Positions 24,864-33,255 of a stretch of DNA of 64,000 bases are shown here, one piece after another. This stretch comes from Arthrobacter sp. NIO-1057. Lineage in GTDB: Bacteria > Actinomycetota > Actinomycetes > Actinomycetales > Micrococcaceae. Each line of letters starts with the position of its first letter. Position 1 is the first letter of the stretch. The stretch spans positions 1 to 64,000 of the forward strand of contig NZ_FMAT01000010.1 in the NCBI RefSeq assembly GCF_900094805.1. Direction: 5' to 3'. A program made the translations under genes and the position numbers. The notes below the pieces were generated by a model. The model did not search any database. It saw only the letters and a list, made by a program, of their open reading frames with translations, and was not told the DNA's origin.

Positions 24864-27695
24864 TTACTTGGACGCAGCTTCAGCCAAGAGTTCAACTACG
24901 TGACGGTACTCTTTGCCGGTAGCTCGCGACATCCCCAACTCGCAGGTTCGGTTGCATGAAGCATGCGCTTCGGCATCAAGTTGGCGGACCTCGGCAGCTT
25001 CACGCGCGGTGGCCGAGTCGGTCAATTCTGGATGCAACATTCCACGGTCTCCCGCGAATGCGCAGCAACCCCAATTCACCGGGGTATTCACGGTCTGGGC
25101 AACAGTCTCTGCGATCTTTTGCAGGTCTGGGTTGAGGCCCATCTGGGTCGAGGAACAGGTCGGATGCAAGGTCAGTGAAGAAATCTTCTCAATTTCAGGC
25201 AGTTTGCCTAGCAAATGCTTGGTCGTGAAAGCCAACAAGTCAACGACTTCGTACCCATGCTCTTCTAGGGTGTGGGCGAAGCCTTCCGTGCAACTGGAAG
25301 CATCGGAGATCACCGGCAGGTTCTTTCCTGGCATGGCAGAACGCACTTCTTCCAGGACCCGCTGCGCCATGACATCGTGCCCATCAGCGTATCCCTTGGA
25401 AGTCCACGGGGTACCGCAACAAGTAGATTCGATGCCTTGCGGAACAAATACCGAAACGCCAGCAGCATGCAACAGCTTGGTGAAGGCCGCGGAGACACCA
25501 TCACCGTCCCCGGCCGGGCCGAACATCGAGTTCACACAGGCCGGCAGGTAGATGGCCAGTGGTTCAGTTCCTGCAGCGCCTAAGTTACCGGACATTGGTT
25601 TACGGGCCTTGCCACCACCGGGCAGGTCTGCATCATAGCGAGGCATGACATCGGTGCTGATGACCTTGCGGGCAACGTCGGTCACCCCTCGAACCAGTGG
25701 CGCAGGGAATTTGTCGGCAACACTCAGGGCCATCGATCCAACGCGCGTGGCAGGGCCCCAGCCCTTGGCCGCGCCCTTGAATCCGGCCGCCAACACGGGA
25801 TGCGCATCTTCGCGGCGTAGGCGCTTGACCAGCAGACCGGTGTTGATACCTACTGGGCAGGCGGTGACACACATGCCATCAACTGCGCAGGTCTGCACGC
25901 CGTTGTATTCGTAGTCGAGTTCCAGCTCAGCTGCCAGTTCGGTGTTGCCTTCGGCCTCGGCCTTGGCGATCGCACGGCGCACCACGATGCGCTGACGTGG
26001 AGTCAGAGTCAGGTCTTTGGAAGGGCAAACCGGCTCACAATAACCGCATTCCACACAGCGATCAGCTTCAACTTCGATGGTTTCATTGAGTTTGATATTG
26101 CGGATGTGCGCGGCGTGGTCTTCGTCGATGATCACGCCCGGGTTCATCATCAGGCGTGGGTCGCAGGCAGCTTTGAGTTCTAGGTGAACTTCGTAGAGTT
26201 CATCGCCGTATTGTGCACGGACAAATGGGGCCATGGCGCGACCGGTGCCATGTTCTGCCTTGAGGTTGCCACCCTTGGAGAGGATCAGTTCGACCATCTG
26301 GTCATTGAAAGAGTTGTAGCGGTTCAGCGCCGCGTCGCCTTCAAAACGATCGGTGAGCATGAAGTGAATGTTGCCGTCCTTGGCGTGCCCGAAGATCACC
26401 GAATCTTCGTAACCGTACTGGGTGAACAGTTCCTGCAGGCTGCCGCAGGTTTCGGCCAGTGACGCGACCGGGACGACCACGTCTTCAAGCAACGCGGTGG
26501 TTCCCGAAGCTCGGGCGCCAGCCACCGAGGCGTAGAGGCCCTTGCGGAATTTCCAGGCGGCTTGGCGGTTGGTGGCATCCTGCGAAAGTAGTGCCGGCGC
26601 ACGCAGCGCGGCAGAATCCAGCAGGTGTTGGCCGGCAGTTTGCAATCCGCTGAGTTCTTCAGCCGTGTCGGCGTGATATTCGACGAGCAGTGCAGCCTGC
26701 TGATCCACGTCAAAGCCCATAATTGCATCCGGAACACCGGGCAGTTCCTGGCCCACGCGCAGTGAGGTGGAGTCCATGAGTTCCAGGGTGGCCGCCCCGG
26801 AATCGAGCAATTCTGGCAGCGCGCGGGTAGCTAAATCAAGGTTGTCAAAAACGGCCAGGGTGGCAATGGCCAGTTTACGGATGGGCACGGTGCGGAAGAC
26901 CGCTTCAGCGACAAAGGCCAGGGTTCCTTCGGAGCCGATGATCAGGTGCGCCATCAACTCGGCTGGGGTGTCGTAGTCCAAGAACGCGTTGATGCCGTAA
27001 CCCATGGTGTTTTTCAGCGCGAAGTGCTTCTGAATTTTGGCGACCGATGATGGGTTATTGCGTACGCGCTTGAGCAGTCGGTCAAGGGTGGCGACCAGTT
27101 GTGGCTCGGCAGCGGCCAGTTGGCGATCGGCATCGGGATCGGCGGTGTTAATCATGGTGCCTGAAGGCAGCACGAAGGTCATGGATTCCAGGGTGCGGTA
27201 GGTATTAAATTCGGTACCGCAGGCCATACCCGAAGAGTTGTTGGCGATGACGCCACCGATAGTGCAGGCCGCTTCACTTGCTGGGTCAGGGCCCAGTTTG
27301 GTGCCGTAGACGGCCAAGCGCGCATTGACCTGACGGACCGTGGCTCCGGGCTGAACGCGCACGCGCGCACCATCATCGAGTACCTTGATGTCCCGGAAAT
27401 TGCGACGTACGTCGATCATCAGTCCATCGCCACTGGCCTGGCCTGCCAGCGAAGTACCACCCGAGCGCAGGGTGACCGGTTGGTTCTTGCTGGCGGCCGC
27501 ACGTAGCAAGGCCGAGACTTCAGCGGCGTCTTTGGCTAGGATCACTGCCTGCGGGGTGTACAGATAGTGGGATGCATCCGAGGCATAGGCGACCCGGTCG
27601 ATGGATCGGGTTTTGACACGGCCCGGTTCGTTCACGAGGTCGAGAATTTCAGAGGAAACGGTGGATTCTCCGAGTGCTGGCGTGCTCAATGCCAT
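24864..27695 (-). CDS. FAD-linked D-lactate dehydrogenase/oxidase with Fe-S domains
   Basis: The 943-residue flavo-iron-sulfur dehydrogenase has an N-terminal PCMH-type FAD domain (AVILAKDAAEVSALLRAAAS ... LRSGGTSLAGQASGDGLMIDVRRNF), the GlcD-like C-terminal cap (HAKDGNIHFMLTD, EHGTGRAMAPF), a two-cluster ferredoxin segment (CVECGYCEPVCPSKDLTLTPRQR and CAVDGMCVTACPVGINTG) and C-terminal cysteine-rich CCG regions (STCCGTPW, HPTCSS, WGCCAFAGDRG). This composite matches quinone-linked D-lactate dehydrogenases of Dld-II/GlcDEF-fusion type. The ATG at 27695 has AGGAG in front; an ATG 66 nt upstream lacks one. A GntR/FCD gene is divergent and probably lactate-responsive. Confidence 0.9.
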   Translation of the reverse strand: MALSTPALGESTVSSEILDLVNEPGRVKTRSIDRVAYASDASHYLYTPQAVILAKDAAEVSALLRAAASKNQPVTLRSGGTSLAGQASGDGLMIDVRRNFRDIKVLDDGARVRVQPGATVRQVNARLAVYGTKLGPDPASEAACTIGGVIANNSSGMACGTEFNTYRTLESMTFVLPSGTMINTADPDADRQLAAAEPQLVATLDRLLKRVRNNPSSVAKIQKHFALKNTMGYGINAFLDYDTPAELMAHLIIGSEGTLAFVAEAVFRTVPIRKLAIATLAVFDNLDLATRALPELLDSGAATLELMDSTSLRVGQELPGVPDAIMGFDVDQQAALLVEYHADTAEELSGLQTAGQHLLDSAALRAPALLSQDATNRQAAWKFRKGLYASVAGARASGTTALLEDVVVPVASLAETCGSLQELFTQYGYEDSVIFGHAKDGNIHFMLTDRFEGDAALNRYNSFNDQMVELILSKGGNLKAEHGTGRAMAPFVRAQYGDELYEVHLELKAACDPRLMMNPGVIIDEDHAAHIRNIKLNETIEVEADRCVECGYCEPVCPSKDLTLTPRQRIVVRRAIAKAEAEGNTELAAELELDYEYNGVQTCAVDGMCVTACPVGINTGLLVKRLRREDAHPVLAAGFKGAAKGWGPATRVGSMALSVADKFPAPLVRGVTDVARKVISTDVMPRYDADLPGGGKARKPMSGNLGAAGTEPLAIYLPACVNSMFGPAGDGDGVSAAFTKLLHAAGVSVFVPQGIESTCCGTPWTSKGYADGHDVMAQRVLEEVRSAMPGKNLPVISDASSCTEGFAHTLEEHGYEVVDLLAFTTKHLLGKLPEIEKISSLTLHPTCSSTQMGLNPDLQKIAETVAQTVNTPVNWGCCAFAGDRGMLHPELTDSATAREAAEVRQLDAEAHASCNRTCELGMSRATGKEYRHVVELLAEAASK

Positions 27696-27825
27696 GGTGC
27701 GCTCCTGTGCAGTTGGCAAGCGGCGCTTGCCAGATACGGAAATTGTCTTACAAGTACACATGCCATAGTAGTACCATTCGTGGGATACTCGTTAGGTAAA
27801 TTTTCCGCGGCTCGAAAGGACCCTT

Positions 27826-28476
27826 GTGGCAGCCCGTTTAGGTGTCGTTTCCGTAGTCCAGGCGGTCATCCGATCGTTGCGCGCCCGGATTTTCAGCGGC
27901 GAACTAGCACCCGGCACCTCGCTGGCCGAGGTCGATGTCGCCACGCACTATGAAGTTGCCCGCCCCACCGCCAAGGCCGCCTTGGAGAACCTTGTCGCAA
28001 GCGGCCTGCTGACGCGCAATGCGCACCAGACCGCAAGGGTTACGCTGCTCTCCTCACGCGATGCGATCGATATCTACCGCACCCGCGCCATCATCGAAGC
28101 AGAGGCCGTGCGCCTGTTGGCCGCCCAACGCGAGGTCCCGTCCGAGGCGCGGGAAGCCAATGCAGAAATCACCGAACTGGTCGGCGCCTCGCCGATCGAC
28201 ATCATCGATCCCGACATCCGCTTCCATGCCGCCCTGGTCCAGGCGCTTGGCTCCCGGCGCACCAGCGCAATCTATGCGCAGCTGACCGACGAGATCCGCC
28301 TCTGCATGACCCACGTGCAGGATGCCACGCTGCTGTCCACCAAGGACATTGCTGCGGAGCACGCGCGGCTGCTGCAACTGATCTCCGAGGGCGAGGCAGC
28401 CGCCGCGGCGAAGGTGCTGGAAGAACACCTGCACACCGCCAGCAACAAGCTGGCTGAGCATTTGGAGAGCCTGTAG
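27826..28476 (+). CDS. GntR-family transcriptional regulator (FCD domain)
   Basis: The 216-residue regulator starts at GTG, preceded by AAAGGA. The winged helix (residues 1-70) reads VVQAVIRSLRARIFSGELAPGTSLAEVDVATHYEVARPTAKAALENL; the FCD domain follows with DIRFHAALVQALGSRR and AAEHARLLQLISEGEAAAAAKVLEEHLH. It is divergent from the D-lactate dehydrogenase gene, 130 bp away, and is therefore likely an LldR-like lactate sensor for it. Its 3' half shows the strong third-position GC use that continues into the sulfur cluster. Confidence 0.85.
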   Translation: MAARLGVVSVVQAVIRSLRARIFSGELAPGTSLAEVDVATHYEVARPTAKAALENLVASGLLTRNAHQTARVTLLSSRDAIDIYRTRAIIEAEAVRLLAAQREVPSEAREANAEITELVGASPIDIIDPDIRFHAALVQALGSRRTSAIYAQLTDEIRLCMTHVQDATLLSTKDIAAEHARLLQLISEGEAAAAAKVLEEHLHTASNKLAEHLESL

Positions 28477-28478
28477 GC

Positions 28479-28925
28479 ATGGGACTGTTCGGCCGGAAGC
28501 CGCAGTTCAGCTTCGATCAGATCGACTTGCTCATGTCGCGGATCCCTGATCTGCAATTGGGCGCAGTGAAGTTCTCGGCCCACGCGCTCGCAGCCGGATG
28601 GAGGAAGACCACTCCCAAACCGCGCATCGACCTGACTACGTGCGGGCTGACCGGCTGGCTGGAGCTTGAAGAAACCCTGCGCTTCACCGAGGGCACGCTG
28701 TCGGTGCATGAAACCTGGACCGGCTCGCCCGCACTGTTCTTCATCTCCACCCCGGCGAGCGCTCCGGCGGATTCCGCAGCCGGCGAAGCGCTGGCCGGCG
28801 TTCCCGAAGACCACGCGGGCATCCTGCATCCCGGCGAGGACGGAAATCTTCAGCTTCTTGCCACCCTGGACCCGGTGCAGCTGGGGCAGCTGGACCGGTG
28901 GATGCGCACCTTCCCGAGACTGTAG
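28479..28925 (+). CDS. Hypothetical protein downstream of GntR
   Basis: The 148-residue product is not recognised. It begins 2 bp after the GntR stop, so it is co-transcribed. It reads MGLFGRKPQFSFDQIDLL and later contains segments that look like beta strands (TGWLELEETLRFTEGTLSVHETW, PALFFIST) and an Ala-rich linker; no membrane segment, no metal motif and no signal peptide. Codon use is strongly GC-biased. The 190 bp after it hold the promoter of the sulfur operon. Confidence 0.55.
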   Translation: MGLFGRKPQFSFDQIDLLMSRIPDLQLGAVKFSAHALAAGWRKTTPKPRIDLTTCGLTGWLELEETLRFTEGTLSVHETWTGSPALFFISTPASAPADSAAGEALAGVPEDHAGILHPGEDGNLQLLATLDPVQLGQLDRWMRTFPRL

Positions 28926-29052
28926 CGCCCTGCCTGGCAGGCAGGAAGGCTCCGCGTTGAGTGCCGCAACCTGACGCGGGATTTTCCACCAGATTCCACC
29001 ACCATCAGCACAGTCATTCGACACGCCTTCACGCATACCCCCACCCCTATTT

Positions 29053-29083
29053 TTGACATACCCCTGGGGGTATAGTTTAGGGT
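29053..29083 (+). promoter_or_regulatory. Promoter with CsoR/CstR-type operator for the persulfide operon
   Basis: TTGACA at 29053-29058 is followed directly by ATACCCC-TG-GGGGTAT (29058-29073), the G-tract palindrome bound by CsoR-family repressors, and TAGGGT at 29078-29083 as a possible -10 (19-base spacer). The operator fills the promoter spacer, as expected for repression by the CstR-like protein at 32487. Confidence 0.75.
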
Positions 29084-29114
29084 AGTTCCAGACACCCCCA
29101 CGAAAGGACATCCC

Positions 29115-30512
29115 ATGCTTCTGGAACGCTTCTACGACGAAGACTTGGCGCAGGCCAGCTACTTCATCGGCTGCCAGGCCAAGGGCGAGGCGATCGTCGT
29201 CGATGCCCGCCGCGACATCTCCGAGTACCTGGCGCTGGCCGCCAAGCACGGGATGCGCATTGTTGCGGTGACCGAAACGCACATCCACGCCGACTACCTC
29301 TCCGGCACCCGCGAACTGGCCGCCGCCACCGGAGCGGCCACCTACGTCTCGGGTGAGGGCGGGGCCGACTGGCAGTACGGCTTCGAGGCCGAACGCCTGA
29401 TGGACAAGGACACCATCGCCCTGGGAAACATCACCGTGACCGCGCACCACACCCCGGGCCACACCCCGGAGCACCTCTCGTTCCTCATCACCGACGGCGC
29501 CTTCAGCGACCAGCCCGGCTACATGCTCTCCGGCGACTTCATCTTCGCCGGCGACCTGGGCCGCCCGGACCTGCTGGACGAGGCGGCCGGCGGCGTGGAC
29601 ACCCGCTTCGCCGGGGCCAAGCAGCTCTTCGCCTCGCTGAAGAACGTCTTCCTGCAGCTGCCCGACCACATCCAGGTCTACCCGGGCCACGGTTCGGGCA
29701 GCGCCTGCGGCAAGGCGCTGGGCGCCGTGCCCTCCACCACCGTGGGCTACGAACGCAACTTCGCTTGGTGGGGCAGCTACCTGGCGAGCAACGACGAGGC
29801 AGGCTTCATCGCCGAGCTGCTCGACGGCCAGCCCGACGCCCACGCCTACTTCGCCCGCATGAAGCGCCAGAACCGCGATGGCGCCAAGGTGCTCGGCCCC
29901 CTGCCCGAGCTCGTCGAGTTCACGGCGGAGCAGATCCTCGAGCAGACTGCCGCGAATGACGCGGTCTTCGTCGACACCCGCGGACACCTGGCAGTGGCCG
30001 AGGGCACCGTCGCCGGCGCGCTGGCCATCCCCGCCATCACCAAGATGGCGAACTTCGGAGCCTGGGCCTTCGACCCGGAAGCCGATGACCGCCAGCTGAT
30101 CCTGTTCGCCGAGGACCTCCAAGCCGCGCAGCAGATGCGCGATCACCTGATGCGCGTGGGCATCGACGCGGTGTCCGGCTACGCGACCAGCCTCGAGGGG
30201 CTGCCGGCCTTCACCCCGCCAAGCGTGGCCCCGGCCGAGCTGGAGAATTTCGAGCACGCGCTGCTGCTGGACGTGCGCAACCGCAGCGAGTTCGCCGCCG
30301 GCGCCATCCCGAACGCCAAGCACATCTCCGGCGGGCGCGCCCTGTGGTCCCTCGACGTACTGCCGGCCGACGGCAAGATCGTCACCTACTGCCAGAGCGG
30401 ACTGCGCAACTCGATCGTCGCCAGCGCCCTGCGCGATGCCGGCTACGACGTAATCGAGCTGGCCGGAAGCTATGCCGGCTGGGCCGCAGCCATGCACAAG
30501 ACCAACGCCTGA
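29115..30512 (+). CDS. cstB: CstB-like persulfide dioxygenase-rhodanese fusion
   Basis: Fe(II) metallo-beta-lactamase-fold persulfide dioxygenase fused to rhodanese domains, 465 residues. The N-terminal domain (1-250) has THIHADYLSG (residues 55-64), TPGHTPEHLSFL and SGDFIFAGDLGRPDLLD for the mononuclear iron. A middle rhodanese-like domain (about 265-355) lacks an active cysteine; the C-terminal one (about 365-460) has YCQSGLRNS with Cys426. MBL, inactive rhodanese, active rhodanese is the CstB architecture of staphylococcal sulfide-stress operons, where the enzyme converts low-molecular-weight persulfides to thiosulfate. It is first gene of the operon, behind the CstR-type operator. Confidence 0.9.
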   Translation: MLLERFYDEDLAQASYFIGCQAKGEAIVVDARRDISEYLALAAKHGMRIVAVTETHIHADYLSGTRELAAATGAATYVSGEGGADWQYGFEAERLMDKDTIALGNITVTAHHTPGHTPEHLSFLITDGAFSDQPGYMLSGDFIFAGDLGRPDLLDEAAGGVDTRFAGAKQLFASLKNVFLQLPDHIQVYPGHGSGSACGKALGAVPSTTVGYERNFAWWGSYLASNDEAGFIAELLDGQPDAHAYFARMKRQNRDGAKVLGPLPELVEFTAEQILEQTAANDAVFVDTRGHLAVAEGTVAGALAIPAITKMANFGAWAFDPEADDRQLILFAEDLQAAQQMRDHLMRVGIDAVSGYATSLEGLPAFTPPSVAPAELENFEHALLLDVRNRSEFAAGAIPNAKHISGGRALWSLDVLPADGKIVTYCQSGLRNSIVASALRDAGYDVIELAGSYAGWAAAMHKTNA

Positions 30513-30544
30513 CCCATCCCGAACCCCAAGGAAGCACCCGAAAT

Positions 30545-31150
30545 ATGAGCACCCCCATCAACGTCATGGACCCCGCGACCCTGAAGAACCTGCTGGCCGC
30601 CGAGGATTCGGCCGTCGCAGTCCTGGATGTGCGCACCCCCGCAGAATTCGAATCCGTGCACATCCCCGGCTCGTACAACCTGCCGCTGGACCTGGTAGCG
30701 GAACACGCCCACGACGTGACCCGCAAGCTGGCCAAGCAGATCGTGCTGGTCTGCCAGTCCGGCACCCGCGCTGGGCAGGCGCAGCAGAAGCTGGCCGACC
30801 TCCAGATCGAATCCGGCAGCGTGCTGGATGGCGGCATCTCCGCCTGGGAGAAGTCCGGCGGCGCGGTGGTGCGCGGCACCCAACGCTGGGCCATGGACCG
30901 CCAGGTCCGCATGACCGCAGGCTCGCTGGTGCTGCTGGGCTTCATCGGCTCCAAGCTGGCCAGCCCCAAGCTCGGCTACCTGTCCGCGGCCATCGGCGCG
31001 GGCCTGGTCTACTCCGCGGCCAGCAACTCCTGCGCCATGGCCAGCGTGCTGTCCAAGATGCCGTGGAACAAGGCAAGCACCAATGGCAAGGCCAACCCGC
31101 TGGCGCAGATCCCCGACGCCGGGCAGCAGCTGAACCCGCACGGCAAGTAG
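30545..31150 (+). CDS. Rhodanese-domain protein with C-terminal membrane segment
   Basis: The 201-residue product starts at the ATG at 30545, 32 bp after cstB. An N-terminal rhodanese domain (1-115) has VLDVRTPAEFESVHIPGSYNLPLD and the active-site loop VCQSGTRAGQ. A C-terminal part (about 125-175) has two hydrophobic stretches (MTAGSLVLLGFIGSKL, YLSAAIGAGLVYSAASNSCAMASVL), resembling the DUF2892 inner-membrane extension often fused to rhodaneses. It probably carries sulfane sulfur at the membrane between CstB, thioredoxin and the TauE exporter. Confidence 0.87.
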   Translation: MSTPINVMDPATLKNLLAAEDSAVAVLDVRTPAEFESVHIPGSYNLPLDLVAEHAHDVTRKLAKQIVLVCQSGTRAGQAQQKLADLQIESGSVLDGGISAWEKSGGAVVRGTQRWAMDRQVRMTAGSLVLLGFIGSKLASPKLGYLSAAIGAGLVYSAASNSCAMASVLSKMPWNKASTNGKANPLAQIPDAGQQLNPHGK

Positions 31151-31159
31151 GCGCGGGCA

Positions 31160-32047
31160 GTGGAACCATTATTGATTCTGGTCCTGGCCCTGTCGGTCGT
31201 CGTCGGCCTGGCCCTGGGCCTGTTCGGTGGCGGCGGTTCCATCCTGATGGTTCCACTGCTCACCTACGTGGCGGGGATGGACGCCAAGCAGGCCATCACC
31301 ACCTCGCTGTTCGTGGTGGGCGTGACTTCGCTGGCCAGTCTGCTGCCGCATGCGCGGGCCCGCAATGTCCGCTGGGCCGCAGGCCTGGTCTTCTCCGCTT
31401 CGAGCATGAGCGGCGCGCTGCTCGGCGGCCTGGCCAGCGCCGCCATTCCCGGTGGCGTTCTGATGGCGGCCTTCGCCATCATCATGCTGGCCAGCGCACG
31501 GAACATGATCCGCGGACGGAAGAAGGACAACGTTGCCGCGGCCAAGGGGCGGTCGCTGCTGCTGTACATTCCCGTCGGACTGGCAGTCGGCATGGTTACC
31601 GGATTGGTGGGGGCCGGCGGCGGATTCCTCATCGTTCCGGCCCTGGTGCTGCTGGCAGGGGTGCAGATGAAGCACGCGGTCGGCACGTCCTTGCTGGTCA
31701 TCTCCCTGAATTCGACCTCCGGAATGCTGGGGCACCTGAATTCCACTTCGGTCAACTGGCCGTTGGCGCTGTTCATTACCGCGGCGGCGATCATCGGCTC
31801 GCTGGTCGGGGCACGGCTGACCGCCCGGGTTCCGGAGCAGAAGCTGCGCCGGGGATTCGGCTATTTCGTCCTGGCCATGGGCATCTTCGTCCTGTCCCAG
31901 GAACTGCCGAATCCGGCAGGACTCGTCCTTGCCAGTGCCGCCACGGTCGTCGCCGTTGCCTGGGTGCTGTGCACCAAGGTCCCGGCAGTGGCCGCCATCT
32001 GCCCCTGGCGCAAAGCCCCCGCTGGCCCGGCCCCGACTGCGGGCTAG
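31160..32047 (+). CDS. TauE/SafE-family sulfite/thiosulfate exporter
   Basis: The 295-residue membrane protein starts at GTG 9 bp after the rhodanese stop. It has about eight hydrophobic segments with the internal duplication of the TSUP family: VVGLALGLFGGGGSILMVPLLTYVAGMDAKQAITTSLFVVG in the first half and VGMVTGLVGAGGGFLIVPALVLLAGVQMKHAVGTSLLVISLNS in the second. In cst-type operons this carrier is proposed to export sulfite or thiosulfate made during persulfide oxidation. Operon position supports that role. Confidence 0.88.
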   Translation: MEPLLILVLALSVVVGLALGLFGGGGSILMVPLLTYVAGMDAKQAITTSLFVVGVTSLASLLPHARARNVRWAAGLVFSASSMSGALLGGLASAAIPGGVLMAAFAIIMLASARNMIRGRKKDNVAAAKGRSLLLYIPVGLAVGMVTGLVGAGGGFLIVPALVLLAGVQMKHAVGTSLLVISLNSTSGMLGHLNSTSVNWPLALFITAAAIIGSLVGARLTARVPEQKLRRGFGYFVLAMGIFVLSQELPNPAGLVLASAATVVAVAWVLCTKVPAVAAICPWRKAPAGPAPTAG

Positions 32048-32072
32048 CTCGCATCTACCCATAGGAATACCC

Positions 32073-32444
32073 ATGAAACCGCTAGAATTGACCGAGACGA
32101 ACTTCGCTGAAACCGTCAAGTCCTCCCAGATGCTGCTGGTCGACTTCTGGGCAGCCTGGTGCGGCCCGTGCCGCAACTTCGCGCCCGTCTTCGACACCGC
32201 GGCCGGCCTGCACGAGGACGTGGTCTTCGGCAAGGTCAACACCGAGACGCAGCAGGACTTGGCGGCCGCCGCCCAGATCACTTCCATCCCGACGCTGATG
32301 GCATTCAAGGACGGCGTGCTGGTTTACTCCCAGCCCGGCGCACTGGATTCCCGAGGCCTAGAAGAATTGGTCGTCTCGCTGAAGAACCTGGACATGGACG
32401 CCGTGCACGCCGAACTGGCCGCCGCTCAGACGTCCGAGCCATAA
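32073..32444 (+). CDS. Thioredoxin
   Basis: The 123-residue cytoplasmic protein has the thioredoxin fold and an intact WCGPC active site (Cys30, Cys33) in LLVDFWAAWCGPCRNFAPVF, plus the cis-proline loop SIPTLMAFKDG. ATG at 32073 follows a weak AGGAA site. As part of the persulfide operon it probably reduces persulfidated rhodanese or releases sulfide from sulfane sulfur; it need not be the housekeeping thioredoxin. Confidence 0.9.
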   Translation: MKPLELTETNFAETVKSSQMLLVDFWAAWCGPCRNFAPVFDTAAGLHEDVVFGKVNTETQQDLAAAAQITSIPTLMAFKDGVLVYSQPGALDSRGLEELVVSLKNLDMDAVHAELAAAQTSEP

Positions 32445-32486
32445 CCCCGGGGTCCGCCCCACGGTCTTTTCGAAATGGAGCACATC

Positions 32487-32765
32487 ATGCGCAATGCGGA
32501 TGAAGCCACACGCAAGCGAATCCTGAACCGCCTGAAGCGGGCCCGCGGCCAGCTTGATGCTGTCATCAACTCGGTGGAGGGCGACGGCAAATGCCGCGAT
32601 GTGGTGACCCAGCTTTCCGCCGTATCCACCGCGCTGGACCGCGCAGGATTCGCCATCGTTTCCTCGGCCATGCAGCACTGCCTGGTTGATCCGGAGCAGA
32701 CCGCCGAAGCCGAAGACGGCTTGACCATCGAGGAGCTGGAAAAGCTCTTCCTTTCACTTTCATAG
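32487..32765 (+). CDS. cstR: CstR-like persulfide-sensing repressor (CsoR family)
   Basis: The 92-residue all-helical regulator has the CsoR-family pattern KRILNRLKRARGQLDAVINSVEGDGKCRDVVTQLSAV. Numbered from the ATG at 32487 it keeps Cys36 and Cys65, but the position of the copper-binding histidine (61 in mycobacterial CsoR) is alanine. Two cysteines without the histidine is the CstR pattern, in which reactive sulfur links the thiols and releases DNA. The start at 32487 has GGAG 6 nt upstream; the ATG at 32475 has no ribosome site. It closes the operon whose promoter holds the matching palindrome, giving autoregulation. Confidence 0.87.
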   Translation: MRNADEATRKRILNRLKRARGQLDAVINSVEGDGKCRDVVTQLSAVSTALDRAGFAIVSSAMQHCLVDPEQTAEAEDGLTIEELEKLFLSLS

Positions 32766-32800
32766 ATCTACGGCTATCACGCCAGAAAAGGAGGCACCCG

Positions 32801-32962
32801 ATGTGCCGACAGGTTTCCTGCAAGAAATGCGGCAAGACCACATGGGCCGGGTGCGGCCAGCACGTTGATTCGGTCATGCGCGGCGTTCCCGCCCGCGACC
32901 GCTGCCAGGGCCACGAGAACGAGCAGAAAACCGGCTTCTTCAGCCGCCTGTTCGGCCGCTAG
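32801..32962 (+). CDS. Small cysteine-rich protein
   Basis: A 53-residue product with a very strong ribosome site (AAAAGGAGG) before the ATG. Cysteines lie at residues 2, 7, 10, 18 and 35 with histidines at 20 and 38; VSCKKCGKTTWAGCG looks like half of a zinc ribbon. The C-terminus ends FFSRLFGR, an amphipathic, membrane-touching tail. Similar small proteins are widespread as hypotheticals in actinobacteria. It follows cstR by 35 bp and may belong to the sulfur operon, where its thiols would be relevant; that link is inference. Confidence 0.7.
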   Translation: MCRQVSCKKCGKTTWAGCGQHVDSVMRGVPARDRCQGHENEQKTGFFSRLFGR

Positions 32963-33031
32963 AACCTGCCTTCGCCCCCGCCCATCCACCACAGATGCCT
33001 GCGCGGGGGCCGCGGCAGCTCGCGTTGTTCA

Positions 33032-33061
33032 CACAATGGTCCCGATAAGCCAACCATTGTG
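33032..33061. repeat. Inverted repeat in the 293-bp gap before ddh
   Basis: CACAATGGT (33032-33040) and ACCATTGTG (33053-33061) are perfect inverted copies separated by 12 bp. They may be an operator or a weak stem-loop after the small Cys-rich gene. No promoter elements were firmly recognised around it. Confidence 0.4.
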
Positions 33062-33255
33062 GCAACGATGAGCCGTGGCAGTTGCATAGCTGCCCAAGAT
33101 ACCCAGACGACATAGTCAGCTCGCAGTTACCCTGCGCCAGCGTTCTTTGGAATAATCCGAGGTAATGACCATGCGCGTGCTGTAGATCGGATGCTCCGCG
33201 GGTCAGCGAGGCATCCGGCACCGCGCCCGGCTGACCCCAAAGGAATCCCACCATC

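Noticed and set aside
28272-30497. Very long minus-strand open frame (741 codons) opposite the persulfide dioxygenase
   Set aside because: It is antisense to cstB and neighbours, has a low-complexity Gly/Ala/Val/Arg/His-rich translation with no domain, and arises from the strong GC3 bias of the real genes.
30472-32064. Plus-strand open frame (530 codons) overlapping the rhodanese and TauE genes
   Set aside because: The translation is Arg/Pro/Gly-rich and matches nothing; the rhodanese and TauE frames in the same DNA carry clear motifs.
31169-32308. Minus-strand open frame (379 codons) opposite tauE and thioredoxin
   Set aside because: Gln/His/Asp-rich shadow translation of well-recognised plus-strand genes.
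33032-33061. Inverted repeat before ddh as an operator for an unknown regulator
   Set aside because: No promoter or regulator gene can be tied to it; listed just as a repeat.
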